A stretch of DNA of 64,000 bases from Methylobacter sp. (GCA_030679035.1 JAUXTH010000101.1:62001-126000), one strand, 5' to 3'. Counted from the first letter of the stretch, positions 35,469 through 44,467 are shown. The notes: generated from the sequence alone by a model not told the origin. Numbers and translations are program-made.

Positions 35469-35966
35469 ATGGATATTTTAAAACAATACCTGCCGCTATG
35501 CTGGTTAAGAAATAACCCGCTTGAGCTGCCAAGATCAGTCTATTTTTTCAAACAAAACCTGTTGTTCTATTTTGTGTCAGAGTATTTCATGCAAGCCAAC
35601 ATGACCGACGACCCGATAGAATCATTTACCGAAGTCAGCATAGAGACATTATTAACGCTGGTATTTATAGGCGTCATGCTGTTCTTTAACAGGACGTTAT
35701 ACGCTTATGTGCAAGTGACTACAGCGATTATATTTTGCGCCAATATAATCGGTGTATTCGTGGTGCCGGTGTTGATCTGGCTAACCGTCAGTGAAGAGCC
35801 TTTAAGTTATTATTTCTTGGCTCTGCTTTTATTTTGGGATTATGTGGTGGTAGCCCACATTATCAAGCAAGTTTTGTCTATCAACTTTTTCGCCAGCCTA
35901 GTCTTATCTTTATTCTATTTTACGGCTACCTATTTTGCTGCTTTTGCGCTGGGGCAGATTTTGTAA
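35469..35966 (+). CDS. Multi-pass membrane protein of unknown function
   Basis: A 165-residue protein with an amphipathic N-terminal stretch (DILKQYLPLCWLRNNPLELP) and four likely membrane helices (TLLTLVFIGVMLFFNRTLYA, TAIIFCANIIGVFVVPVLIW, FLALLLFWDYVVVAHIIKQV, FFASLVLSLFYFTATYFAAF). This resembles the YIP1-like layout, but the match is loose. It follows the dynamin-like gene after 73 bp on the same strand and could be its membrane partner; this is inference from position only. Confidence 0.6.
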   Translation: MDILKQYLPLCWLRNNPLELPRSVYFFKQNLLFYFVSEYFMQANMTDDPIESFTEVSIETLLTLVFIGVMLFFNRTLYAYVQVTTAIIFCANIIGVFVVPVLIWLTVSEEPLSYYFLALLLFWDYVVVAHIIKQVLSINFFASLVLSLFYFTATYFAAFALGQIL

Positions 35967-36022
35967 CTACCCCAACAGCAGATTCGCCTAAGCGTCGAGT
36001 TGGTTAGCAAGCGCCGCAGGCA

Positions 36023-37036
36023 TCACAAAGAAATCCTGGAAATTCCGACCGCTTTGCGCAACTCCTGCATAAACGGCACACTGACTGCACGCGCTTTTTG
36101 TGCGCCTTCCTGCAACTGCTCTTCGATATGTTCGGGGGCCTGCAACAATGCTTCATAACGTTCCCTTGCCGGAATCAGGTGTTCGTTAATATGCTCAAAC
36201 AACACCTGCTTCATCTCGCCCCAGCCGATGCCGTCGGCATAACGTTGGCGTATTTCGGCGACTTCTGCCGGGGTGGCAAAAGCCTGATAAATACCGAACA
36301 AAGTGCAGCCTTCAGGGTCTTTCGGTTCACCCGGTTCCAAGGAATTGGTTTTAATCTTGTTGATGAGTTTCCGTAGCTTTTTCTCAGGCTCGAATAACGG
36401 GATGGTATTGTTATAACTCTTGCTCATCTTGCGTCCATCCAGTCCTAACAATGTTGAGGCATGTTCTTCAATGACCGCCTCCGGCAGCACAAAATGCTCG
36501 CCGTAAATGTGATTGAAACGTCCGGCCATATCCCTGGCCATTTCAATGTGCTGAATCTGATCCTTGCCGACCGGAACTTTATGGGCATTAAACATCAGCA
36601 TGTCGGCGGCCATTAAAATAGGGTAGCTGAACAAGCCCATGGTGATGCCTTTGTCGGCATCGTTCTCGCCGCCCTGTTCGTTTTCGGCGACCGCCGCCTT
36701 ATAGGCATGCGCCCTGTTCATCAAGCCTTTTGCTGCGACACAGGTCAACATCCAGGAAAGCTCCAAGATTTCCGGTACGTCGGACTGTCGATAGAAAACC
36801 GCATTCGACGTATCCAGTCCTAAAGCCAGCCAGGTTGCGGCGATTTCAAGACTGGATTGCCTGACCCTTTCCGGTTCCTGACATTTAATCAGCGCATGGT
36901 AATCGGCCAGGAAATAAAAGGGCGCCACATTCGCGTCCTTGCTCGCCGCAATGGCCGGTCTGATCGCGCCGACATAATTACCCAAATGCGGCGTACCCGT
37001 AGTGGTGATTCCAGTTAAAACGATTGCTTTATTCAT
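36023..37036 (-). CDS. trpS: Tryptophanyl-tRNA synthetase
   Basis: TrpS charges tRNA-Trp. The 337-residue protein has the class I HIGH-type motif [15 protein letters not shown] and the KMSKS loop [17 protein letters not shown], with [20 protein letters not shown] and [20 protein letters not shown] typical of bacterial TrpS. Length is normal. It is followed on the same strand by no close gene and stands divergent from the PilZ gene. Confidence 0.97.
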   Translation of the reverse strand: MNKAIVLTGITTTGTPHLGNYVGAIRPAIAASKDANVAPFYFLADYHALIKCQEPERVRQSSLEIAATWLALGLDTSNAVFYRQSDVPEILELSWMLTCVAAKGLMNRAHAYKAAVAENEQGGENDADKGITMGLFSYPILMAADMLMFNAHKVPVGKDQIQHIEMARDMAGRFNHIYGEHFVLPEAVIEEHASTLLGLDGRKMSKSYNNTIPLFEPEKKLRKLINKIKTNSLEPGEPKDPEGCTLFGIYQAFATPAEVAEIRQRYADGIGWGEMKQVLFEHINEHLIPARERYEALLQAPEHIEEQLQEGAQKARAVSVPFMQELRKAVGISRISL

Positions 37037-37231
37037 TAGATGACACTCAGAAAGATGTAAAAGTTGGCAACATATTACCTAATTTCAGATGAATATCCAG
37101 CGGAATAGCACAATTCACAGTGCCGCTGCAAATCCTGCCCCTTTATTTGGTTTTTATAGTAAACTTCTTAGCCGAGGCCATGAAGTTCAAACATTGAGAG
37201 CAACAATTGTAAACTGGATCGGAGAAATAAC

Positions 37232-37531
37232 ATGCTGGGATATGATGAAAAACGCAATTATATTCGAATGGAAATAGACTGCGAAGTTACCTACAGGCTT
37301 GCGGATTCAACTGAATTGCACCATGGCCGTTGTTCATCAATCAGCGGCGCCGGAGTTTCATTTATTGCCGACCGTGCTTTTGACGCAGGCAAGGCCATGG
37401 AAATAAACGTCATTCCCAAAAACACGCTGACCCCCTCGATGACCGCTTTTATCGAGGTTATCCGAAGCACCCAACAAGACGACGGCAGCTACGAGGTTGC
37501 CGCCACCATAAAGAGTATAAAGGGGGATTAA
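37232..37531 (+). CDS. PilZ-domain protein
   Basis: The 99 residues are a single PilZ domain: EKRNYIRMEIDCEVTYRL contains the RxxxR motif (RNYIR) and RCSSISGAGVSFI the second motif ((D/N)xSxxG-like with Ser for Asp). Stand-alone PilZ proteins bind cyclic-di-GMP and change partner activity. GGAGA precedes the ATG. It is followed by queD after 40 bp. The window also encodes a diguanylate cyclase (57316-58293). Confidence 0.87.
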   Translation: MLGYDEKRNYIRMEIDCEVTYRLADSTELHHGRCSSISGAGVSFIADRAFDAGKAMEINVIPKNTLTPSMTAFIEVIRSTQQDDGSYEVAATIKSIKGD

Positions 37532-37571
37532 CACTCCTCATTTAAATTACAGAACAGCTTAATTTTCTATT

Positions 37572-37976
37572 ATGTATACGATTACCAAAGAGGTGTATTT
37601 TTGTTACGGACACCGGTTAATGAATCACCCCGGAAAATGCCGTAACTTGCACGGGCACAGCGTCAAGGCCTCGATTTCCATCGAGCATGAGCAACTCAAC
37701 GACCAAGGCATGGTCTGCGATTTTTCCGATATCAGGGACTGCGTTGAGGCCTATATCGATCAGCAGCTGGATCATAATTTCCTGCTGCATAAAGATGATC
37801 CGATCATTCCCATGCTCACAGCAAACAAGGAGCGCTTCCTTGTCCTCGACGAACATCCCACCGCAGAAGTCCTGAGTAAGATGATTTATCAGCATCTCAA
37901 ACAATCCGGCTTTAACGTTGCCCAAGTAGTTTTATGGGAAACAGCCAGCGCTCACGCCTGTTACCGGGAAAACTGA
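37572..37976 (+). CDS. queD: 6-carboxy-5,6,7,8-tetrahydropterin synthase (QueD family)
   Basis: QueD makes 6-carboxytetrahydropterin for queuosine. The 134-residue product shows the PTPS fold signature FCYGHRLMNHPGKCRNLHGH with the three zinc histidines and catalytic Cys, GMVCDFSDIRDCVEAYIDQQ, LDHNFLLHKDDP and the C-terminal VVLWETASAHACY with the catalytic His/Glu. Some members act in other pterin paths, so the symbol is by family. DUF1249 follows 7 bp downstream. Confidence 0.9.
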   Translation: MYTITKEVYFCYGHRLMNHPGKCRNLHGHSVKASISIEHEQLNDQGMVCDFSDIRDCVEAYIDQQLDHNFLLHKDDPIIPMLTANKERFLVLDEHPTAEVLSKMIYQHLKQSGFNVAQVVLWETASAHACYREN

Positions 37977-37983
37977 CGCGGTC

Positions 37984-38418
37984 ATGAGCTTTGTAAATCC
38001 TGTCAACAAATCAATCTGCCTCGAACAAGTCTGCGAATCAAACTATCAAAAGTTGTTAAAGTTAATCCCGGACTTAATGGCGTTTAAAGAAACCGCCATA
38101 GGCCTTGCTCCCCACCACTCCACGCTGCATCTTGAGATTATCGAGCGTACGCCGTACACATTGACCGTGGAGCTTAGCCATAGCTTTAACAAGAATCTGG
38201 CGCCCGCCGTGAAAATAAGAGTCTATCTGGATGCGCATCTGGCAGAGGTGTTAAGCGACCATGCCCGTGCCGGGGTAGCGCAGGTTTTTAAAGACCCTGG
38301 ATTAAGCCGCGAAATAATGAATTACAAATGGCGGTTAAATTATTTCCTGCAAAAATGGCTGGATCATTGTTTGAAGAAAGACTACTTGTTCAGCCCTAAT
38401 GCTGAAGCGTTGGCTTGA
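37984..38418 (+). CDS. DUF1249 family (YqiB-like) protein
   Basis: A 144-residue protein with the DUF1249 pattern: CESNYQKLLKLIPDL at the N-terminus, HLEIIERTPYTLTVELSHSF, PAVKIRVYLDAHLAEVLS and the C-terminal YKWRLNYFLQKWLDHCLKKD. Function is unknown; E. coli YqiB lies beside cpdA, nudF and parE. Here it is 7 bp after queD and likely co-transcribed with it. Confidence 0.88.
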   Translation: MSFVNPVNKSICLEQVCESNYQKLLKLIPDLMAFKETAIGLAPHHSTLHLEIIERTPYTLTVELSHSFNKNLAPAVKIRVYLDAHLAEVLSDHARAGVAQVFKDPGLSREIMNYKWRLNYFLQKWLDHCLKKDYLFSPNAEALA

Positions 38419-38435
38419 GTTCAGAGCAATTGATT

Positions 38436-38570
38436 TGTCCACGAAAGGCACGAAAAACAAAAAGCACGAAAGTATTCAAATGAGATGCCAAACTGCTGGG
38501 TGTTTATCCTTAGCGTGTCAATACAATATCTTGATTTGTTTTGTGCCTTTCGTGTTTTTCGTGGACAAAT
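38436..38570. repeat. Inverted repeat with TTTGTCCACGAAA arms
   Basis: TTTGTCCACGAAAGGCACGA (left, from about 38437) and TTTCGTGTTTTTCGTGGACA (right, ending about 38567) are imperfect reverse complements around about 70 bp of spacer. The CACGAAA unit recurs within each arm. Same style as 30136-30181. Confidence 0.6.
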
Positions 38571-38635
38571 AGCCGTTTTGTAAGTTAGTCCGCTCGTGGT
38601 GAGTCCGGTCTACTCTTTTAAATAACCATTCGTTA

Positions 38636-39529
38636 ATGCGCAAAAAATCATCCTCCCTAAGCCTGCTTAAATTATTGCCGGGATTATTCCGTCTAAGCTG
38701 CAAGCATCCTGTGTTGTTGCTGATCGTACTCGGCCTGGGTTTGGGCGGCTATGGCTATGAAGTTAAAATCGCCCGTCCCGCCTTGCTTTATCAAGGGGCG
38801 CCGCAGTCCCTCGATGCCAAAAACAGCGACACCTGGTTTCGGATATTACGCAATCATGGTTTTATCTTGGGTTATTCGGATTTGCGCGGTAACCCGTTGT
38901 GGGTGGAGTACGCGCTGACCCCGGAAGCGAATACGCCGTCCTTAAAGCGCCCCAATCGCTTTGAAACCGACTGGCGCAGCATCAATCGCGTCAGTCATAA
39001 CAGTTATCAAAATAGCGGTTACGACCGTGGGCACATGGCACCGAATTACGCGATCAGTCATCTATACGGTCGGGCAGGGCAGGCGGACAGTTTTTTGATG
39101 ACCAATATCACACCGCAAAAGCCTAAGCTCAATCAGCAATTGTGGCGGCATCTGGAGGAAACGGAAATCAAGCATTTTACCCAAAACTTCGGCAAGGTTT
39201 GGGTGATCACCGGGCCGATTTTTAGCGGCACGGTCGAGCGCTTGAGTTCGGATTGGAGGGTGGAAATACCGGACGCCTTTTACAAAATTTATATCACCGA
39301 AGCCGCCCCCGGCAAACCACCTGTTGCACTGGCCTTTTTAGTGCCGCAAACCGTCAACGGCAAAGAGTCGTTGGCGCAGTTCGTGACCAGTATCGACAAT
39401 ATAGAAGCGCAAACCGGCATTGATTTTTTTGCTGAATTGGATGATCGCATTGAGGCGCATTTGGAAGCCGCTATAGAGCCGATGCCTTGGAATTTACAAG
39501 CCGTCAGCAAACTGCCGCCACATCATTAG
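38636..39529 (+). CDS. DNA/RNA non-specific endonuclease (NucA/Serratia type), membrane-anchored
   Basis: A basic N-terminus and one hydrophobic segment (HPVLLLIVLGLGLGGYGYEV) precede a nuclease domain: YQGAPQSLDAKNSDTWFRIL, FETDWRSINRVSHNSYQNSG, then the catalytic YDRGHMAPNYAIS (DRGHMAP histidine) and SFLMTNITPQKPKLNQQLWR (Mg-ligand asparagine). VWVITGPIF and DAFYKIYI follow as usual. The enzyme cuts double- and single-stranded DNA and RNA and is probably periplasmic. The start gives ATGCGCAAAAAATC; no strong ribosome-binding site is evident. No inhibitor gene is seen beside it. Confidence 0.9.
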   Translation: MRKKSSSLSLLKLLPGLFRLSCKHPVLLLIVLGLGLGGYGYEVKIARPALLYQGAPQSLDAKNSDTWFRILRNHGFILGYSDLRGNPLWVEYALTPEANTPSLKRPNRFETDWRSINRVSHNSYQNSGYDRGHMAPNYAISHLYGRAGQADSFLMTNITPQKPKLNQQLWRHLEETEIKHFTQNFGKVWVITGPIFSGTVERLSSDWRVEIPDAFYKIYITEAAPGKPPVALAFLVPQTVNGKESLAQFVTSIDNIEAQTGIDFFAELDDRIEAHLEAAIEPMPWNLQAVSKLPPHH

Positions 39530-39770
39530 ACATTAGTAGGTTACCAATAAAACGATAAGCAAAATGTTGGGGCCATGGCAACTGCCCCATGCGGTCGTTC
39601 GTACCTCGTCTCAATTCAACCTGTCTTTAATCTTTGGCTTACACGTCGCAGAATCTCACAAAGAAACATTTGTTGATCTGGCTCAATTTTTTTATTCCAG
39701 ATTTTGATTAAATAGCCCCGCGTTGATGCAAATCAATTGTCGTCCTTAATCAATTAGATGGAGAATTACT

Positions 39771-39953
39771 ATGAGTGAAGCACAAGAAAAAGATAATTTC
39801 TGGATTATTGTAGCTGGCGTTGTTTTAGCCGTTATTGTTACAGTAGTTTTGGTCAAAGGCAGTGAGCATGACAAGTACGAATCCACAGCAAAAGCGATTG
39901 CTGAAGATGCCTCTAATTCAGCGTATAGAAATAATACAGCGGTAGGAAAATAA
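39771..39953 (+). CDS. Small single-helix membrane protein
   Basis: A 60-residue protein with one membrane helix (FWIIVAGVVLAVIVTVVLVK, residues 10-29) and a polar C-terminus (EHDKYESTAKAIAEDASNSA). GATGGAG precedes the ATG at a good distance, supporting translation. No family recognised. Confidence 0.6.
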   Translation: MSEAQEKDNFWIIVAGVVLAVIVTVVLVKGSEHDKYESTAKAIAEDASNSAYRNNTAVGK

Positions 39954-40052
39954 AAGGCCATTCCTCTTAGCCGTTATTTTCGTTTTACCGCGGACAACAC
40001 TTTTAGCCTGTTTTTAAGTTGTTGTGCGCGGAAGTTCAGCCAAATCATCCTC

Positions 40053-40280
40053 GCAAGTCTGGGCTGTTTAGTGATCAAGTTGTATGAAAGCTAAACAGCT
40101 CTTTTTTATTGGTTATTTTCAAGTGCTTGAATTTAACTGCTATCCGTTTTCGTATTTTCTTCCAGTGCCCCCGATCAGGCAAAACTTCAGCTTGGAGTAG
40201 TCTTACCCCTTAAGTAAGCAGCCCGAAATATGTAGAATGAAAATTCGCGTTATGCGGGCCAGCTATTTAACATCATCTTG
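40053..40280 (-). pseudogene. Decayed duplicate of the 3' end of fnr and its downstream flank
   Basis: This stretch resembles, in order, the end of the adjacent fnr gene and its downstream flank. GTGATCAAGTTGTATGAAAG (40071) matches GTAATCAGGTTGTGTGGAAG (40327). CAGCTTGGAGTAGTC matches CAGCTCGGAGTAGCC in fnr, GAAATATGTAGAATGAA matches GAAATATGCAGAATGAA, and CATCATCTTG matches CATCATCTTT. A middle segment of roughly 90 bases (the recognition-helix part) is missing and the reading frame is lost. It is thus an old tandem duplication in decay, not a gene. Confidence 0.75.
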
Positions 40281-40330
40281 CCATTTGAGGTGTTGCAGCT
40301 GAAAAGTTCAGTGTCTGGATTGCTTGGTAA

Positions 40331-41059
40331 TCAGGTTGTGTGGAAGCTAAATAATTCTTTTTTATTTGTTATTTTCAATTGCTTAGATTTAACTTCTATC
40401 ATTTTCCGTGCTTGCAGCAGATGAATGATTCGACTGACTGTTTCATGCGCGATGCCCAGATAATTGCCTATTTCTTCCCGAGACATGCTCAGGCGAAATT
40501 CCAGCTCGGAGTAGCCTCGTAATCTCAAGCGATCTGAAATATGCAGAATGAAGCAGGCCACGCGTTCTTCAGCAGATCGGCGACTTAGCATCATCTTTTG
40601 TACTTGGGCATCAAACTGGTTGCAGGATCTTTGCAGCAACACTTGGCTTAAGCCGGGGGTATTGATGGCCAATATCTCTATTTTATAGGCCGGCAAATGG
40701 CAATAATTCACTGTCTCTAATGCGATGGCGGTACAGTTATGGACTTGTGAGGACAAGCCGTCAAAGCCAAGTAATTCTCCCGGAAGAATAAAATCAACGA
40801 CCAGTTCATTGCCATTCTGGTCGAAACTCAGTAATTTGGCGCTGCCGGAACGCAAGGCGATTATTCCTCTGAAAGGGCTGCCTGCATGGTATATAGCCTC
40901 CCCCTTTTGACGTATATTGTTTCGATTAACCAATAAGGCGAGTTCACCCACTTCCGACCGAGGCAGTCCTTTAGGAATGCACAAATTATCCAGGTTACAG
41001 TTTGTGCAAGTGACTGCTGTTTTGGTTGTCGATAAGTTTGACGTCGTTGAATTGATCAT
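40331..41059 (-). CDS. fnr: Fnr-type oxygen-sensing transcriptional regulator
   Basis: Fnr senses oxygen through a [4Fe-4S] cluster and switches anaerobic or microaerobic genes. The cluster cysteines are present: TCTNCNLDNLC near the N-terminus and the distant one in LETVNYCHLPAY. A cyclic-nucleotide-like sensor fold (GEAIYHAGSPFRGIIALRSG) and a C-terminal helix-turn-helix (LSMSREEIGNYLGIAHETVS, with E..SR for the TTGAT half site) follow. I chose the ATG at 41059 (about 242 residues, the usual size). The frame is open 60 codons further, but that part looks non-coding. No clear Shine-Dalgarno site marks the start. Confidence 0.9.
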   Translation of the reverse strand: MINSTTSNLSTTKTAVTCTNCNLDNLCIPKGLPRSEVGELALLVNRNNIRQKGEAIYHAGSPFRGIIALRSGSAKLLSFDQNGNELVVDFILPGELLGFDGLSSQVHNCTAIALETVNYCHLPAYKIEILAINTPGLSQVLLQRSCNQFDAQVQKMMLSRRSAEERVACFILHISDRLRLRGYSELEFRLSMSREEIGNYLGIAHETVSRIIHLLQARKMIEVKSKQLKITNKKELFSFHTT

Positions 41060-41342
41060 TATTTTGAAAACGGGAAAGGGAGTATTTGGGTCTAAAGGGA
41101 AACAATCTATCAAAAACTTAACGGGGTCACAAGGAATCCCTGCGTACTTCCGAACGCCCCGCTTATTACTGAAAGGCAGTCTTTCAGCTAAAGATATATA
41201 AATTAAGTGGTATTTCTCTTGTTCACTGTGGCAAGGCATATTTTTCTGCCGTTAAAAGGCAGCAAACATCATCAATAAATGTGACCGGATGCAATCTTTG
41301 CGTGTTTGAGATTAGCCCCCAAGCATGGACTATTTCCACAGG

Positions 41343-42830
41343 CTATTTTTTCTTCATGGCTGCTTCAATTTGCCTGCACAAGGTTTTCAAAATCTTGATC
41401 CGCGCAAAGTTCTTGTCGTTGGCTTCCACCAGCGTCCATGGCGCAATTTCGGTGCTGGTGCGATCGACCATATCGCATACCGCATGCTCATATTCATCCC
41501 ATTTGTTGCGATTGCGCCAGTCATCCTCGGTAATCTTGAAGCGTTTAAAACCGATTTTTTCGCGTGCATTAAAGCGCGCAAGTTGCTCTTCCTTGCTGAT
41601 CGCAAGCCAGAATTTGACCACCACAATATTGTGGCGCACCAGTTGCGCCTCAAAATCGTTGATCTCGCTGTAAGCGCGCATCCAGTCCACTTTGGAGCAG
41701 AACCCCTCAACACGTTCGACCAACACCCGGCCATACCAGGAGCGATCGAAAATCGTTACCCGTCCGCGCCTGGGAATATGTCGCCAAAAGCGCCATAAAT
41801 AAGGCTGGGCGCGTTCTTCTTCGGTCGGTGCGGCAACCGGAATGATGTTGTACCAGCGCGCATCCAGGGCCCCTGTGATGCGGCGGATTGCGCCACCCTT
41901 GCCGGCCGCGTCATTGCCTTCGAACATCGCGATGACGGTGATGTCCTTAAACTTGGCTTCGCGGGTCAGCAACGCGAGCTTGCCCTGATATTTTTCCAGT
42001 TCGGTTTTAAATTCTTTCTTGTCGATTTTTTGGGTCAGATCCAGTGTCTTCAGAATATTGAGTTGGTCTATCGAGGGCAGCGGGGGCGGCGCAACAATCT
42101 CCACTGTTTTCACATTGGCTTCATCCAGACGTTTGCGGATCGCGTCAAGAATCACCTTGCCCACGGTCAAACTGCGGTAGTGCGGATCGTAGCCCTCGAC
42201 GATGGTCCACGGCGCTTCAGCCGTGCTGGTGTGCCGTATCACGCTTTCATGCACGACCAGGAATTTGTCATATTGCTTGAAGTGCTTCCAATCGCGACCG
42301 GTCACACGCCAGCGGGTTTGCGGGTTTTTCTCAAGCAGCTTCAGACGCTTTTCCTGTCTGTCTTTGGATAAATGCATCCAGAACTTGATAATCAGCGCGC
42401 CTTCGTCGGTCAGCATCTTTTCCAGGCGTCTGGCGCGTTCCATGCTCAGGTCAAGTTCGGCCGAATTGGTGTGACCGTTGACACGGTTGATAATCGGCCA
42501 GGTATACCAGGAGCCTAAGAATACGCCGATTTTTCCTTTGGGCGGAAGCTCGCGCCAGAACCGCCACATCATGGGTCGGTCAAGTTCCTCATCAGACGGC
42601 TCGCCCATGCCGTGAGTCTGGATAAAGCGCGGGTCCATCCATTCGTTGAGCAAATTGACGGTTTCGCCCCGTCCCGCGCCATCCAGGCCGCCGACCAGAA
42701 TAATAACCGGGAATTTGGCCAGTTTTGCCAAATCCATCTGCGCATCCAACAGCGCTTCGCGCAGCTTGGGCACTTCCATATCATAGGTGGCTTTGTCTAT
42801 TTTGTGTCCAAGTTCTGCCGATTCAAACAT
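41343..42830 (-). CDS. pap: Polyphosphate:AMP phosphotransferase (two PPK2 domains)
   Basis: The enzyme transfers phosphate from polyphosphate to AMP, giving ADP. Two PPK2 domains are fused. The N-terminal one has an altered P-loop LVGGLDGAGRGETVNLLNEW and WRELPPKGKIGVFLGSWYTW. The C-terminal one has the canonical MFEGNDAAGKGGAIRRITGA (Walker A) and WRHIPRRGRVTIFDRSWYGR. Lid arginines and Walker B aspartate (FDRSWY) are kept in the second domain. This class II architecture and 495-residue length fit Pap. It stands alone on the minus strand. Confidence 0.93.
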   Translation of the reverse strand: MFESAELGHKIDKATYDMEVPKLREALLDAQMDLAKLAKFPVIILVGGLDGAGRGETVNLLNEWMDPRFIQTHGMGEPSDEELDRPMMWRFWRELPPKGKIGVFLGSWYTWPIINRVNGHTNSAELDLSMERARRLEKMLTDEGALIIKFWMHLSKDRQEKRLKLLEKNPQTRWRVTGRDWKHFKQYDKFLVVHESVIRHTSTAEAPWTIVEGYDPHYRSLTVGKVILDAIRKRLDEANVKTVEIVAPPPLPSIDQLNILKTLDLTQKIDKKEFKTELEKYQGKLALLTREAKFKDITVIAMFEGNDAAGKGGAIRRITGALDARWYNIIPVAAPTEEERAQPYLWRFWRHIPRRGRVTIFDRSWYGRVLVERVEGFCSKVDWMRAYSEINDFEAQLVRHNIVVVKFWLAISKEEQLARFNAREKIGFKRFKITEDDWRNRNKWDEYEHAVCDMVDRTSTEIAPWTLVEANDKNFARIKILKTLCRQIEAAMKKK

Positions 42831-43126
42831 GACGATCTTCCTGAGGTTTATTCGAGAATGAAAATTTTAACTAAAATTGTGCGCCTTGATCTGTAATTCA
42901 TTCGTTTATGTACAGCATAAATAATCGGGAATATCCGGGTCATCGATTTTGTTGTCAAATCAACCAACCTAAGCTACCCAGCTATATTTTGTTTTTCTTA
43001 CTATAAGGCTTGGCAAGCGTTACCGCTATTAAAAAAAGGATGCCCGACTTTATTTAAAAAATAAAGTAAAATAGCCGCTTTTTAAAATCTCACTCCGTAG
43101 ATATTACGCAGACAGCAAAGGTACAC
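42831..43126. promoter_or_regulatory. Divergent intergenic region between pap and the LeuB-like gene
   Basis: About 296 bp without a reading frame of note. A short tract GACTTTATTTAAAAAATAAA (about 43044-43063) is AT-rich and may be part of the promoter of the dehydrogenase gene. TTGTTGTC/TTGGTTGA-like motifs show no clear pattern. Confidence 0.35.
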
Positions 43127-44236
43127 ATGAAGAATTATAAAATCGCAGTGCTAGCCGGTGACGGTATCGGCCCGGAAATTACTCGGGAAGCCATCAAAGT
43201 TCTCAAGCTTATTGAAGAGCGTAACGATGTTTCTTTTGAACTGATGCCCGCAGCTTTTGGAGCCTGCGCCTATTTTGAATTCGGCGATGCCTTTCCTCAG
43301 TCGACCATCGATATTTGCGACCAAGCCGATGCCATTCTTAAAGGCCCGATTGGTTTGAGTCATGAGCAATCCAAATCAATTCCCATTGATAAACAACCTG
43401 AACGCGGCGCTCTGCTGCCGCTACGTCGTCGTTACAATACCTATGCAAATTTTCGTCCGGTTTTCCTGCCCAAAGCCCTAGCGCATTTCTCTCCGCTAAA
43501 ACCTGAAATTATCGGCGAGGGGATCGATATTATGATGGTTCGGGAACTGGTCGGCGGTCTGTATTTCGGCAGCAAAGAAACCGGCATTAACGAGCAGGGT
43601 TTGCGTTATGTCAAAGAAACCCTGGAATATGATGAACACCAAATCAGCCAGATTCTGCATCAGGCGTTCAAGCTCGCCCAAAAGCGCAAGAAAGTGCTGC
43701 ACAACATTCATAAAAGCAATGTGCTGAAATCCAGCGTGTTGTGGAATGAAATACTGGATGAAGTAGCTAAAGAATACCCCGAAGTGGAAGTCATCCACCA
43801 GCTGGTCGATTCGGCCGCAACCAACCTGTGCCTTAAACCCACCCAGTTCGACGTGATGGTCATGGAAAACATGTTCGGCGACATACTCAGCGACCAGGGC
43901 GGCGGTATTCTGGGTTCACTGGGCTTGATGCCTTCCGCCTGCATAGGCGATGAAAAAGCTTACTACGAGCCATCGCACGGCTCGGCTCCCGACATTGCCG
44001 GGAAAAATATCGCCAATCCGTATTCGATGATCGGCTCGGTTGCGATGATGCTGGAAAACAGCTTCGATATGGCCGCAGAAGCCAAGAATGTCTGGGCTGC
44101 GATGCAAGGCGTGTTCGGCGACGGTTACTCAACCGCCGACCTGTCCAAGCCGGGTAGCGGCGTTACGATGATCAGCACCGAACAATTCGGCGACAAGGTT
44201 GTGGAAAAACTGAGGCAGATGCCGAAAGTGAATTGA
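43127..44236 (+). CDS. Isopropylmalate/isocitrate dehydrogenase family protein (LeuB-like)
   Basis: A 369-residue beta-decarboxylating dehydrogenase: IAVLAGDGIGPEITREAIKV at the N-terminus, RYNTYANFRPVFLPKAL, MMVRELVGGLYFGSKE, NIHKSNVLKSSVLWNEILDE (catalytic Lys region), MVMENMFGDILSDQGGGILG (metal aspartates) and EPSHGSAPDIAGKNIANPYS (NAD site). RELVGGLYFG is the LeuB-type substrate motif. However, LKGPIGLSHEQSKSIPIDKQ differs from standard LeuB (AVGGPKWD-like). It may be a paralogue used for another 3-hydroxyacid. No leuA, leuC or leuD neighbours are present. Confidence 0.85.
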   Translation: MKNYKIAVLAGDGIGPEITREAIKVLKLIEERNDVSFELMPAAFGACAYFEFGDAFPQSTIDICDQADAILKGPIGLSHEQSKSIPIDKQPERGALLPLRRRYNTYANFRPVFLPKALAHFSPLKPEIIGEGIDIMMVRELVGGLYFGSKETGINEQGLRYVKETLEYDEHQISQILHQAFKLAQKRKKVLHNIHKSNVLKSSVLWNEILDEVAKEYPEVEVIHQLVDSAATNLCLKPTQFDVMVMENMFGDILSDQGGGILGSLGLMPSACIGDEKAYYEPSHGSAPDIAGKNIANPYSMIGSVAMMLENSFDMAAEAKNVWAAMQGVFGDGYSTADLSKPGSGVTMISTEQFGDKVVEKLRQMPKVN

Positions 44237-44276
44237 TGAGGGAAATGGAGTGGCAGGCTTTGCCTGCAATACGCGA

Positions 44277-44340
44277 TGCGCTCCAGTTGCTCGGCGATCA
44301 GCTTCTCGGAAATACCGGTCAGCAGCAGGTGCAGTACCCG
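44277..44340 (-). pseudogene. 64-bp fragment of the luxR-type regulator gene (helix-turn-helix part)
   Basis: Bases 44277-44340 match 49699-49762 inside the LuxR-type gene with three mismatches in 64. Read on the minus strand it gives RVLHLLLTGISEKLIAEQLE, the HTH segment of that regulator. No other part of the gene is present. It is immediately followed by a GAGCTTGGGAAC-type dispersed palindrome. Confidence 0.85.
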
Positions 44341-44382
44341 CTGCTTGAGCTTGGGAACTAGCGCAAATCTCAAAAATACGAA

Positions 44383-44397
44383 CCGCGCTTCGCGCGG
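44383..44397 (-). terminator. Possible terminator after the first inverse-autotransporter locus
   Basis: CCGCGC-TTC-GCGCGG is a perfect 6-bp stem with a 3-nt loop. On the minus strand it is followed by TTCGTATTTTTG, a poor but plausible T-rich tail. Confidence 0.45.
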
Positions 44398-44467
44398 ATC
44401 GTTCACCCCAACGTCAAAATCAACATCAAAAGCAAATTTCAAAAATCAAGTTTCAAAGGTCGAGGCG

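Noticed and set aside
36098-36376. Antisense open frames within trpS and other conserved genes
   Set aside because: They overlap fully with strongly supported genes on the other strand and lack family features.
40331-41239. Longer Fnr of 302 residues from the upstream start
   Set aside because: The extra 60 codons do not resemble any Fnr N-terminus; the family length fits the ATG at 41059.
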